Below are positions 1 through 7,894 of a stretch of DNA of 64,000 nt, one piece after another. Both the position numbers and the translations under genes were made by a program. Positions within the stretch are counted from its first letter, which is position 1, and the number at the start of each line of letters is the position of its first letter. Under the pieces are notes generated by a model. The model ran no database searches, was not told where the DNA came from, and saw nothing but the letters and a program-made list of their open reading frames with translations. Source of the DNA: J027 sp965215855 (lineage in GTDB: Bacteria; Chloroflexota; Anaerolineae; Aggregatilineales; J027); NCBI GenBank assembly GCA_965215855.1, contig CBDCER010000003.1:2170001-2234000 (forward strand), written 5' to 3'.

Positions 1-2
1 AT

Positions 3-965
3 AACGGATGTACACTAGCTCGCCAACACAACACGCTAATTATTCGCCATCCGGAACAGAAGCGGCGCATTCCCGTCGAGAAAATCTCCGCTGTGGTGAT
101 TGGCAATGGTTGTCATATTACATCCGGTGCTATTGAACTGCTCCTATCATTACAAGTGCCGGTTTCGTTTGTGGATTACCACGAGCGATTCATCGGGGCG
201 TTATTGACGCCGGTCAATGGCAATCAATTGCTGCGCCGAGAGCAATATCGTGCCGCAGAACGTGATGATATAAGCATATACTTCGCCCGACACTTCATCG
301 GCGGCAAAGCACAAAATCAGCGGACGTTGGCACAACGATACGCCCGTGAAAGATCAGAACTTATCGAATATGTTGACCAAATGGCGTGTCTGATAAAACA
401 CATTGACACTGGTGAAGATATTCCGACGATCATGGGATATGAAGGACAGGTTGCGAAGCTCTATTTCAAGTCGCTGGGTTTGATCGTTGGGTCATCCTGG
501 GAATTCACTGGACGTAACCGTCGTCCTCCTCGTGACCCCATCAATGCTATGTTATCTTATGGCTACACAGTGCTGGAAGCCTTTATCACATCAGCATTGC
601 ACAAAGTTGGGCTTGATCCCTATGTTGGTTTTGTTCATAAACCATTCCCCGGGCGAAAATCTCTGGCGCTTGATCTTCTGGAAGAATTCCGACCAGTTAT
701 TGTTGACTCCGCTATTTTGGGGATCACCGGAAACCAAATGTTGAAGCCAGATGATTTCACCGTTGATATGAATGTGTGCCGGATGAGCGAGAAAGCACGC
801 AAGACCTTTCTACAACGTTTCCAGGCCCGACTTGACCAGTCTGTCAAACACCATATCACCCAGGAGAAAACCACCTATAGCAAATTGATTGTATCGCAGG
901 CGCGACAGATTGCATCCCTGCTACTCCATGATCTTTCCGAATATAGTCCAGTAAGGATTCGTTGA
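3..965 (+). CDS. cas1: CRISPR-associated endonuclease Cas1 (5' end outside window)
   Basis: Cas1 is the integrase subunit that, with Cas2, inserts new spacers at the leader end of a CRISPR array. The reading frame is open from base 3, so the true start lies upstream of the window. Visible family features are the N-terminal beta domain ending VVIGNGCHITSGAIELL, the helical domain with the metal-binding Glu in IMGYEGQVAKLYF, the PRDPINAMLSYGY segment, and the C-terminal GFVHKPFPGRKSLALDLLEEFRP block carrying the conserved His and acidic residues. The stop TGA overlaps the ATG of cas2 (TGATG), so the two are translationally coupled. No effector genes are visible and the CRISPR type cannot be assigned from this window alone. 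Confidence 0.96.
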   Translation, partial: NGCTLARQHNTLIIRHPEQKRRIPVEKISAVVIGNGCHITSGAIELLLSLQVPVSFVDYHERFIGALLTPVNGNQLLRREQYRAAERDDISIYFARHFIGGKAQNQRTLAQRYARERSELIEYVDQMACLIKHIDTGEDIPTIMGYEGQVAKLYFKSLGLIVGSSWEFTGRNRRPPRDPINAMLSYGYTVLEAFITSALHKVGLDPYVGFVHKPFPGRKSLALDLLEEFRPVIVDSAILGITGNQMLKPDDFTVDMNVCRMSEKARKTFLQRFQARLDQSVKHHITQEKTTYSKLIVSQARQIASLLLHDLSEYSPVRIR

Positions 966-1252
966 TGGCTGCCGATACCATGTTGCACTTGATCGCCTAT
1001 GACGTTTCGAAAGACAAAACTCGCACAAAACTGCACAAACTACTGTGTCGGTATGGGGAATGGACACAGTTCAGCTTATTCGAATGCTTTCTCACTGCCA
1101 AGCAAGCGGTTAAATTGATAGCGGAAATCAAAGCAATCATCAGTCAAGATCAAGGCCATGTGCGAATATATGTGTTGTCACGTGATGATGTAAAACGCAC
1201 GGTTACGATTGGTGGTGCGCTCCCTACAGAAGATCAGATTTATGTTGTGTAA
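965..1252 (+). CDS. cas2: CRISPR-associated endoribonuclease Cas2
   Basis: A 95-residue protein of normal Cas2 length, the structural partner of Cas1 in the spacer-integration complex. It begins HLIAYDVSKDKTRTKLHKLL, with the ferredoxin-like first strand and the conserved Asp of IAYDV, and ends with the typical IYVLSRDDVKRTVTIGG strand. The ATG at 965 overlaps the cas1 stop; an in-frame TTG three bases upstream is less likely. The CRISPR leader begins immediately downstream. Confidence 0.95.
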   Translation: MAADTMLHLIAYDVSKDKTRTKLHKLLCRYGEWTQFSLFECFLTAKQAVKLIAEIKAIISQDQGHVRIYVLSRDDVKRTVTIGGALPTEDQIYVV

Positions 1253-1425
1253 AACCTTGCGAGCGGTAAAGCTGGACAGGATTATCAGGGAGGCGCTCGC
1301 AAGCCCTCTACCACAAGGGATTGATATGATTTTGAGTTATTATGGAATGCGGAAAACTGGCGATTTGAGGTGGCGCTCGCAAAAGATGGTGGTATACTAC
1401 TGTTCATCAGCTTTTGACAGGGAAG
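1253..1425 (+). promoter_or_regulatory. CRISPR leader with inverted and direct repeats
   Basis: This 173-base noncoding stretch lies between cas2 and the first repeat, where a leader (promoter and integration-recognition sequence) is expected. TTGCGAGCG at 1257-1265 is the exact reverse complement of CGCTCGCAA at 1294-1302, allowing a 9-bp hairpin that could also end the cas transcript. GGCGCTCGCAA at 1292-1302 recurs as a direct repeat at 1372-1382. A TATACT -10-like hexamer lies at 1393-1398 without a good -35. Transcription in the + direction also fits the ATTGAAA(T/C) 3' end of the repeats. Confidence 0.75.
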
Positions 1426-3468
1426 GTTTCAGGGTAGCCCATTCCGAACGAGGAATTGAAATCAGCGAGGGAATGAGGATTGCAGGCGAGTTGGGGCGTT
1501 TCAGGGTAGCCCATTCCGAACGAGGAATTGAAATACCCTTTCCGGCAATAACTCGACGGCTTTGACCTGGTTTCAGGGTAGCCCATTCCGAACGAGGAAT
1601 TGAAATATGAAGACTTCCGCGTAGTAGCGGACACCTGACAGTTTCAGGGTAGCCCATTCCGAACGAGGAATTGAAATGCGTAGAACACCCAGGTAGCTGT
1701 CATCCACCATGTTTCAGGGTAGCCCATTCCGAACGAGGAATTGAAATCAGCAATCGCTCTTTCAGCCCCGCCAGATAAGTGGTTTCAGGGTAGCCCATTC
1801 CGAACGAGGAATTGAAATCATCGCTCGTAACCGGCCTGGAAGAAGTCTCTTTGTTTCAGGGTAGCCCATTCCGAACGAGGAATTGAAATCTCGCTGCGAT
1901 ACACTGCCGCCAGGTCGCCGAAGGTTTCAGGGTAGCCCATTCCGAACGAGGAATTGAAATCCAAATGATGAGAAGCTGTTGGTAGCCGGATCATGTTTCA
2001 GGGTAGCCCATTCCGAACGAGGAATTGAAATAAACGTATCAGCAAGCAATAGACCGCATTACCAAGTTTCAGGGTAGCCCATTCCGAACGAGGAATTGAA
2101 ATCCATGTCTCGAATGAGAAGTTTTGATACTCACTCGTTTCAGGGTAGCCCATTCCGAACGAGGAATTGAAATCTAAATTAGAACAATGGGGCGCGGAAG
2201 GATGTCCGTTTCAGGGTAGCCCATTCCGAACGAGGAATTGAAATCAACCCTTCCTGGACATTGCCATCTCAGAGCGCGTTTCAGGGTAGCCCATTCCGAA
2301 CGAGGAATTGAAATGAAACACAGCACGCCGGTGTCACTGCTTTCAACCAGGTTTCAGGGTAGCCCATTCCGAACGAGGAATTGAAATCCGGAAACGCTCT
2401 TGTAGTACACAAATGCTCGAATGTTTCAGGGTAGCCCATTCCGAACGAGGAATTGAAATCATCCAATCATCAGCAGCGTTCACGCCAGAATTCGTTTCAG
2501 GGTAGCCCATTCCGAACGAGGAATTGAAATATGTGGCCGCGCTCCAGGCGGGCAAAGAGTATCTGGTTTCAGGGTAGCCCATTCCGAACGAGGAATTGAA
2601 ATCCCATTGTCAGCCTTGAAAATCCTCACCTCGGCAGGGGAGGATGGTTTCAGGGTAGCCCATTCCGAACGAGGAATTGAAATCAACCCCTCATTAAACG
2701 CCGCCACCCACGCCCTGAGTTTCAGGGTAGCCCATTCCGAACGAGGAATTGAAATTACCAAATTCAACGCAGAACTCACCAGCGTAAAAGTTTCAGGGTA
2801 GCCCATTCCGAACGAGGAATTGAAATTTCCCGACACTAGGAGGTAGGCCATTATGACACTGGTTTCAGGGTAGCCCATTCCGAACGAGGAATTGAAATCA
2901 CATAAACCAAATGCCATTCACTGCTGATATAAGTTTCAGGGTAGCCCATTCCGAACGAGGAATTGAAATGCTAAACTGCCCAAACAACAAAGCCCCCTGC
3001 GATGGTTTCAGGGTAGCCCATTCCGAACGAGGAATTGAAATTGCCATATCGGGATAACTCATCTTGCTTCACCTCGTTTCAGGGTAGCCCATTCCGAACG
3101 AGGAATTGAAATTGTACGGTATCCGCAGACAGGCATAGTAAGCGCCGTTTCAGGGTAGCCCATTCCGAACGAGGAATTGAAATTTGTAAACTTCCACGAC
3201 CGCCGGTTTTTACGAGCCGTTTCAGGGTAGCCCATTCCGAACGAGGAATTGAAATGCGCTGATCCAAATCCATCTTTGTAGAAAACCACGTTTCAGGGTA
3301 GCCCATTCCGAACGAGGAATTGAAATTACTATGACTTGCTGGATTTGACCACGCTGCAAGTTTCAGGGTAGCCCATTCCGAACGAGGAATTGAAACTTGC
3401 TTCGACAGCTTCCCGGCGTTGCTGGATGGCGGTTTCAGGGTAGCCCATTCCGAACGAGGAATTGAAAC
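1426..3468 (+). CRISPR. CRISPR array, leader-proximal block, 29 repeats
   Basis: There are 29 copies of a 37-base repeat starting GTTTCAGGGTAGCC and ending GAATTGAAA plus T or C. Starts are 1426, 1498, 1570, 1641, 1711, 1782, 1853, 1924, 1995, 2066, 2137, 2208, 2278, 2351, 2423, 2494, 2566, 2647, 2719, 2790, 2862, 2933, 3005, 3076, 3147, 3219, 3290, 3360 and 3432. Spacers are mostly 33-36 bases; the one at 2603-2646 is 44. Base 37 is T in repeats 1-27 and C in repeats 28-29 and in every later copy. Within bases 1-36 I saw no variation in this block. ATTGAAA(T/C) would supply the usual 8-nt crRNA 5' handle. The block ends where an IS110-family element enters the following spacer. Confidence 0.98.
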
Positions 3469-3630
3469 CGCTTCCATATGACCATCAACATCAAGCCAAT
3501 CGTCTTAAAATAGGTCACGCGAATGGTCAAACGGCGCGTGGCTGCCAACCAGCCGCTCGGACACGATTGGGCATGTCCAGGGTCGATACATTGATGCGAC
3601 CCCTACCATCCGCGCAACCATCCTGCAAAA

Positions 3631-4899
3631 TTAAACGTTTAGTTCAACATCATCGTCAGCCAATTCAGCATCTACTTCTGAATCGGTCAATCTTGTGCCC
3701 CCAGGGAGGTTTTGCTCATTATGCCTGACTATAAAAGCCGGTCGGTATGGCTCACCCTTCAGCCCAACCCAGAAAAGCCCTTCGGCGAACTTCCGCGCCA
3801 GCGCATTGACAGCGCGAGGGTAATTCGCACGACTGCGGTACTCAACATACCATTTTTTGAAGGGGTCTTTGGCCGGGCTGTACAGCAGCCAAGCCTTCAC
3901 GGAATCGCGGAAGTGACGTTTAGCGCTACTGTTACCATGACTGCCTTTCCGTTTGAGCAGCTTGCCGCCACTGACTTCATTGTTTGGTGCGAGACCCAGG
4001 GCTTTTGTGAACGAGCGGTGGCTACGATACCGATTCCAATAATCCGCCCCCATCTCCCCTATGATGCGCAGCGCAAGCATTTCCGTGACTGGTGGTACGG
4101 TCTTCATCAGTTCAACCTGTTCAGTTAAGCCGAATTGCTCAATAAAGCCGATGGTCTGGTCAGTCAGGTACTCGATACGCTCATTTAAGCGCATCAGATC
4201 AGCCCTATAAAATGACAGTCGCTCGAACAAATAGTCGGGAATTTGTTGAACGGACGCCGCGATTTCTTCTTTGGTATGCTTCCGGCCTCGATAAAAGCCT
4301 GCTACCTGCTCAGGGGTCTCACCCCGTAGGATGGCCTCCAGCATTTGCCGACCAGAAACCGAATTGATTTTGCACATGCGATAAAGTGTACAATGAGCAG
4401 CGGTCAACATGGACGCAATCATGTTCGTCACCTGCGTCCGGTTGCGGATTTCTTTGTCGCGCCAGCGCATCGTGTTGCGGATTTCCCGCATCTGGCTGTC
4501 CGGCATGTTCGATACGCGCAAATCGAAAGATGCCGCCAGCCGTGCCAGGGTGAACGCATCCGCTTTATCGCTTTTGCCTTCGACACGAAGCAGTGACTTG
4601 ACCACAATCGGATTGATGACATTGATGGGTATTTTGAAAAGCCGGAAGATGTCATAAAACAGGAGATGGTAATTCGCGGTGCTTTCGATAATCGCCAGTT
4701 GCACACCGAACTCGCTCACCCACGCTGCCGCAGCTTCAGCACCTTCTCGGGTTTGCACGAATTCGCGGGTCTGACCCTCGCCAGTCGTCGCATCAAAAAC
4801 AGCCACGACCACATAATTTTTGTCGGTATCCATGCCGCAGGTCACATCGAACCGCGCCTGAAACCGCTCTCGGCCAGAGGCTTTCACACGTTTTGCCAT
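3631..4899 (-). CDS. IS110-family transposase (DEDD / Transposase_20)
   Basis: A 422-residue recombinase of the IS110 family, which moves elements through circular intermediates guided by an element-encoded bridge RNA in characterised members. The N-terminal RuvC-like DEDD domain shows GMDTDKNYVVVAVFD, IIESTANYHLLF and SDKADAFTLARLA, giving the acidic residues. The C-terminal Transposase_20 domain shows PPVTEMLALRIIGEMG and FTKALGLAPNNEVSGGKLLKRKG with the candidate catalytic Ser. The start ATG is at 4899, and length and domain order are normal, so the gene looks intact. Confidence 0.93.
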   Translation of the reverse strand: MAKRVKASGRERFQARFDVTCGMDTDKNYVVVAVFDATTGEGQTREFVQTREGAEAAAAWVSEFGVQLAIIESTANYHLLFYDIFRLFKIPINVINPIVVKSLLRVEGKSDKADAFTLARLAASFDLRVSNMPDSQMREIRNTMRWRDKEIRNRTQVTNMIASMLTAAHCTLYRMCKINSVSGRQMLEAILRGETPEQVAGFYRGRKHTKEEIAASVQQIPDYLFERLSFYRADLMRLNERIEYLTDQTIGFIEQFGLTEQVELMKTVPPVTEMLALRIIGEMGADYWNRYRSHRSFTKALGLAPNNEVSGGKLLKRKGSHGNSSAKRHFRDSVKAWLLYSPAKDPFKKWYVEYRSRANYPRAVNALARKFAEGLFWVGLKGEPYRPAFIVRHNEQNLPGGTRLTDSEVDAELADDDVELNV

Positions 4900-5349
4900 T
4901 ATTCAGTTCCTTTCTGCCACGTCTTAAACGAAATGGGCGCTTCGGCGATGCCTTCTCCCTACGGAGTGGCCGATCTTTTTGAGAGCATCGAGGTGCTGCG
5001 CGTGGCTTCGATTAAAGCCGAACCTAGACTTGAAAAGAGCGGTTAACATCCCGCTAAAGAAAACTGAGGCTCTACGCGCCCATGCCACGCTGCGATTTTT
5101 GGGGTATAATCAAAGGCAAAGAGAGTGATCTCTCTACGATTTTGAGAGCCCCTCGGCCCCTGAGCTGCGAACTCTTATGGGACCGGGGGGGTACCCTTAA
5201 AAAACAGGGTGGTCTATTAAAAGTACCCTACCTTGCCCATACCTGCAATCCATACTGCAGAACACATGTTCGGAAATAGCCCAAAAACGGCTTTAGCTTT
5301 GCTTAAGGTTTCGTTGGGGTCTTAACGCACATTTGTTCGGGGTCGGATT
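4900..5349 (-). other. Noncoding end of IS110 element; possible bridge-RNA locus
   Basis: About 450 bases upstream of the recombinase start hold no convincing ORF. In IS110-group elements the long noncoding end upstream of the recombinase encodes the bridge RNA (established for IS621-like members). Here the stretch contains hairpin-forming sequence, for example ACCCT/AGGGT arms around an A-rich loop near 5200-5220. A TATAAT hexamer lies at 5105-5110 on the + strand. I see the position and the structure potential; the RNA itself is inference, and its ends and loops were not defined. Confidence 0.4.
5260..5271. promoter_or_regulatory. GAAC-N4-GTTC palindrome (LexA-box-like)
   Basis: The palindrome GAACACATGTTC matches the GAACN4GTTC consensus of LexA boxes in Gram-positive bacteria. 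It lies inside the IS110-family element, with a second copy at 5484-5495. Function is unproven. Confidence 0.3.
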
Positions 5350-5429
5350 GTAGGGACAGGCCCACGTGCCTGTCCGCTCCCAAAAACCGTCTATTCACGC
5401 GACGGACAACCACGTGGGGTTGTCCCTAC
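5350..5429. repeat. MITE-like palindromic unit, 27-bp arms
   Basis: The left arm 5350-5376 (starting GTAGGGACAGGCCCACG) and right arm 5403-5429 (ending GGGTTGTCCCTAC) are near-perfect reverse complements around a 26-base loop. Both arms contain a CCACGTG core. The unit has no coding capacity and resembles dispersed palindromic or MITE-like repeats. It lies inside the IS110-family element. Confidence 0.6.
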
Positions 5430-5483
5430 AGACATATTTCCTCCATTCGCCATGATCTATTTTAAGACGATTGGCTTTTTATA

Positions 5484-5495
5484 GAACATATGTTC
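5484..5495. promoter_or_regulatory. GAAC-N4-GTTC palindrome, second copy
   Basis: GAACATATGTTC equals the core of the Bacillus-type SOS box. It lies just outside the right subterminal inverted repeat and inside the inferred element end at 5516. It pairs with the copy at 5260-5271. Confidence 0.3.
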
Positions 5496-5527
5496 GGGCA
5501 GGGTTGTTTGTATAAAAAGAAAGCCAC

Positions 5528-5620
5528 GTTTCAGGGTAGCCCATTCCGAACGAGGAATTGAAACTGGGAGCGTAAAGCGCAAGATGCACAACTCTACGGT
5601 TTCAGGGTAGCCCATTCCGA
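5528..5620 (+). CRISPR. CRISPR array block 2: repeat 30 and the first 22 bases of repeat 31
   Basis: Repeat 30 spans 5528-5564 (C-type) and is followed by a 34-base spacer. Repeat 31 starts at 5599 and stops after base 22 (ends ATTCCGA), where the group II intron begins. Its remaining 15 bases resume at 7499. The array orientation is unchanged. Confidence 0.95.
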
Positions 5621-7498
5621 ATCGGGATAGGGGACGGGCGACCGCCCCCTCCCACACCACCGGACATGCGGGTCCGCATCCGGCGGTTCGGTCAAGTATG
5701 ACGAAGATTGTACTGTTGAACGAGACTTTTCAGTCCAAAGGTCTGCCAAAAGGCATTATTGAGCGCACGATGTAGCCAGGGAGAATTGGACAGACGCCAA
5801 TCACCTTGACTTGTCCCGGCGTTCAACTTCGCCCAATGTTCCGGTACTTCCAGACGTCGCAGATTACGATAACGGTTCTTGGGCGTCTTCCACTGTTTCC
5901 AGCAAAGTTGCCGTAACCGTCTTCGTAACCACTCATCCAGTCGTTGCAAATGGCCGCGAGCGTCCGCCAGCGCATAGTAATTCACCCAACCAACCGTATA
6001 CTGATTGAGCGTATCGCGTATGTCTTCTAACGAGCGTCCACTGTTGCGCCGTGTCATTCCTCGAAGGCGACGTTTGGCACGTTCCAGGCTTTGCGGTGCG
6101 ATACGAATACCGACCCCACCGCCTGCTCTTCAATAGAAGCTAAAACCCAGAAACTTGCGCTTTACAGCCAAATCAACCGCACTTTTCTCACGGTTGACCT
6201 GCAAACGCATTCGGCCTTCGATGAAACGGCACGTACTTGCCATCACGCGCTCCGCTGCCCGTTTGCTCTGCACGAAGATGTTGCAATCATCGGCATAGCG
6301 CACAAACCGGTGGCCGCGTTCCGCCAACTGCTCGTCCAGTTCGGTCAGCACAATGTTACTCAATAACGGTGACAATGGCCCACCCTGCGGTGTCCCCTTG
6401 TCCGTGTCAGTGTACATGCCGCCGACCATCACCCCGGACTTCAGATAGGCATTTACCAGTCTCAGCACCCGCTTGTCGTCTATCATAGTCTTCATTCGCG
6501 CCATCAAGCGGTCATGGTTCACCGTGTCGAAAAACTGCGCCAGATCAATGTCCACTACCCAGGTGTATCCCGCTGCTATCGTCTTCTGCGCCGCTTTCAC
6601 GGCATCATGGGCACTACGCCCTGGTCGGAAACCATAGCTATGCGGGCTGAATGTCTTCTCAAAGATCGGGCTGAGTACCTGGTGTATTGCCTGTTGGATC
6701 ATTCGGTCGAGCACGGTTGGTATGCCTAACTGCCGTGTTCCACCATTCGGCTTCGGGATTTCCACCCGCTTCACTGGACTGGGCACATAACTCTCCCGTT
6801 CCAGTTTGGCGCGTATCCCTTCCCAATGCTCGCGGAGATGGTCGGGCAGTTCTGATACCGTCATTCCGTCTATCCCCGCGGCTCCCTTGTTTCGCTGCAC
6901 TTTTTCCAGTGCTGTGAACAGGTTTCCACGACTGAATATCCGTTCCCACAGACTTGCTTCGTGTTGAGGTCTTTCCTGTCTTTCCATTTGTTCCAGTCGT
7001 GGCCTTGGCCCCGCACGCTTATCCCCAGCCGCCAGCTTTCCTTCCACGTTTGGCTCAGTCTCCCTGAGTTTCGGCTGTCCTACCACGTCTCTACGCCTTT
7101 CTCCTCAACTTCTTTTCCGTTCAGCCCTTCGCCCTGTAGTTGGCTTTCACCAACCGCCCCGGATGGTCGTTACCCCATCGACTACTACGGCCTCGGCTGA
7201 CTTCTGACATTCAAAAAAAACGCCAGACCTCCCCGGATAAGGTACGATAACTTTCCTCCAAGCCCTGCCACGTTTACATCACGCCACTTCTGTCCGTTGG
7301 GGCTTTACTGTCTCGTGCCAGCTTACCCGGCGCGTCATGCCTCTTTACGTGGTTCCTGTCCGTCAGGTCTGGATTTTGCCCTCCGGCTTCCTCTCCACAT
7401 CTGCTCGCGCTCGATGCAGTTGCCTTCGGCTAGTGGTTCGTCGGACTAACGCCCACAGCGGACTTTCACCGCCTAGTTATCGCCCATGCCGGGCGTAC
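5621..7498 (-). mobile_element. Group II intron, copy 1, inserted antisense in a CRISPR repeat
   Basis: A bacterial group II intron with an internal reverse transcriptase, about 1.88 kb, on the minus strand. Removing 5621-7498 restores a perfect CRISPR repeat, so the insertion was seamless: 5' exon ends TCCTCGT, 3' exon starts TCGG. The intron ends in AT, and its start reads GTACGCCCGG; if two exon bases are counted it would be GTGTACG, nearer the GUGYG consensus. The second copy at 9953 shares the 5' exon TCCTCGT, as expected for IBS1 pairing. Domain V is recognisable near the 3' end. The copies differ by one base in a homopolymer (A8 against T7). Being antisense to the array, it cannot be spliced from pre-crRNA. 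Confidence 0.93.
5692..7086 (-). pseudogene. ltrA: Group II intron reverse transcriptase/maturase, split by an in-frame TGA
   Basis: The intron-encoded protein begins at GTG 7086. Residues 1-318 carry the RT domain: PVKRVEIPKPNGGTRQLGIP, the YGFRPGRSAHDA block, DIDLAQFFDTVNHD, GTPQGGPLSPLLSNI and the catalytic FVRYADDCNIF. After FLGFSFY the frame hits TGA (6130-6132) and then continues open to 5692 through the maturase (GIIM) region with SLEDIRDTLNQYTVGWVNYY. The gene is therefore interrupted by one stop, not frameshifted. The copy at 10364 has the same TGA. Reinitiation at 6057 could give a separate 121-residue maturase piece. Confidence 0.9.
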
Positions 7499-7871
7499 AC
7501 GAGGAATTGAAACGTATGTTCCAATATGGACCGTTGCCATAATGTCAGGTTTCAGGGTAGCCCATTCCGAACGAGGAATTGAAACTTCAGACTGATATAG
7601 CCCAAGCGATAGACCAGGGGTTTCAGGGTAGCCCATTCCGAACGAGGAATTGAAACTCCGGCCAAAGAGCGAACAGCACGACCAGGCAAGTGTTTCAGGG
7701 TAGCCCATTCCGAACGAGGAATTGAAACCCGCCGCTCACGAGCAAACAACTCCGCTCATGCAGGTTTCAGGGTAGCCCATTCCGAACGAGGAATTGAAAC
7801 CATGTCAAGGTCACACTACCTGACAACGTGACATGTTTCAGGGTAGCCCATTCCGAACGAGGAATTGAAAC
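7499..7871 (+). CRISPR. CRISPR array block 3: end of repeat 31 and repeats 32-36
   Basis: The last 15 bases of repeat 31 (ACGAGGAATTGAAAC) start at 7499. Full C-type repeats follow at 7549, 7620, 7692, 7764 and 7835, with spacers of about 34-36 bases. The spacer after repeat 36 is interrupted at a TA dinucleotide by an IS630 element. Confidence 0.96.
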
Positions 7872-7894
7872 AACCAGAAGGCTCTTTTACACTA

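Larger units (their letters stand above)
3493..5516 (-). mobile_element. IS110-family element inserted in a CRISPR spacer
   Basis: The element separates repeat 29 from repeat 30. A 21-base inverted repeat (left 3493-3513, beginning AAGCCAATCGTC; right 5457-5477) flanks it, and similarity continues imperfectly for about 13 more bases inward. The right end is placed near 5516 because removing 3493-5516 leaves a 35-base spacer (24 + 11), the normal length here. On that reading the right inverted repeat is subterminal. The recombinase is on the minus strand, with about 620 noncoding bases upstream of it. The exact termini are inferred. Confidence 0.7.

Noticed and set aside
2821..2861. Spacer with an AGGAGG-like and ATG sequence read as a gene start
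   Set aside because: It is a captured protospacer; no ORF continues through the repeat.
1397..3477. Many long ORFs with repeated SIPRSEWATLK, NSSFGMGYPET or RVAHSERGIEI peptides on both strands
   Set aside because: They are translations of the CRISPR repeat in different frames, with spacers as linkers, not proteins.
5100..5115. TATAAT on the + strand as the bridge-RNA promoter
   Set aside because: No good -35, and known bridge RNAs run in the direction of the recombinase, which is the minus strand here.
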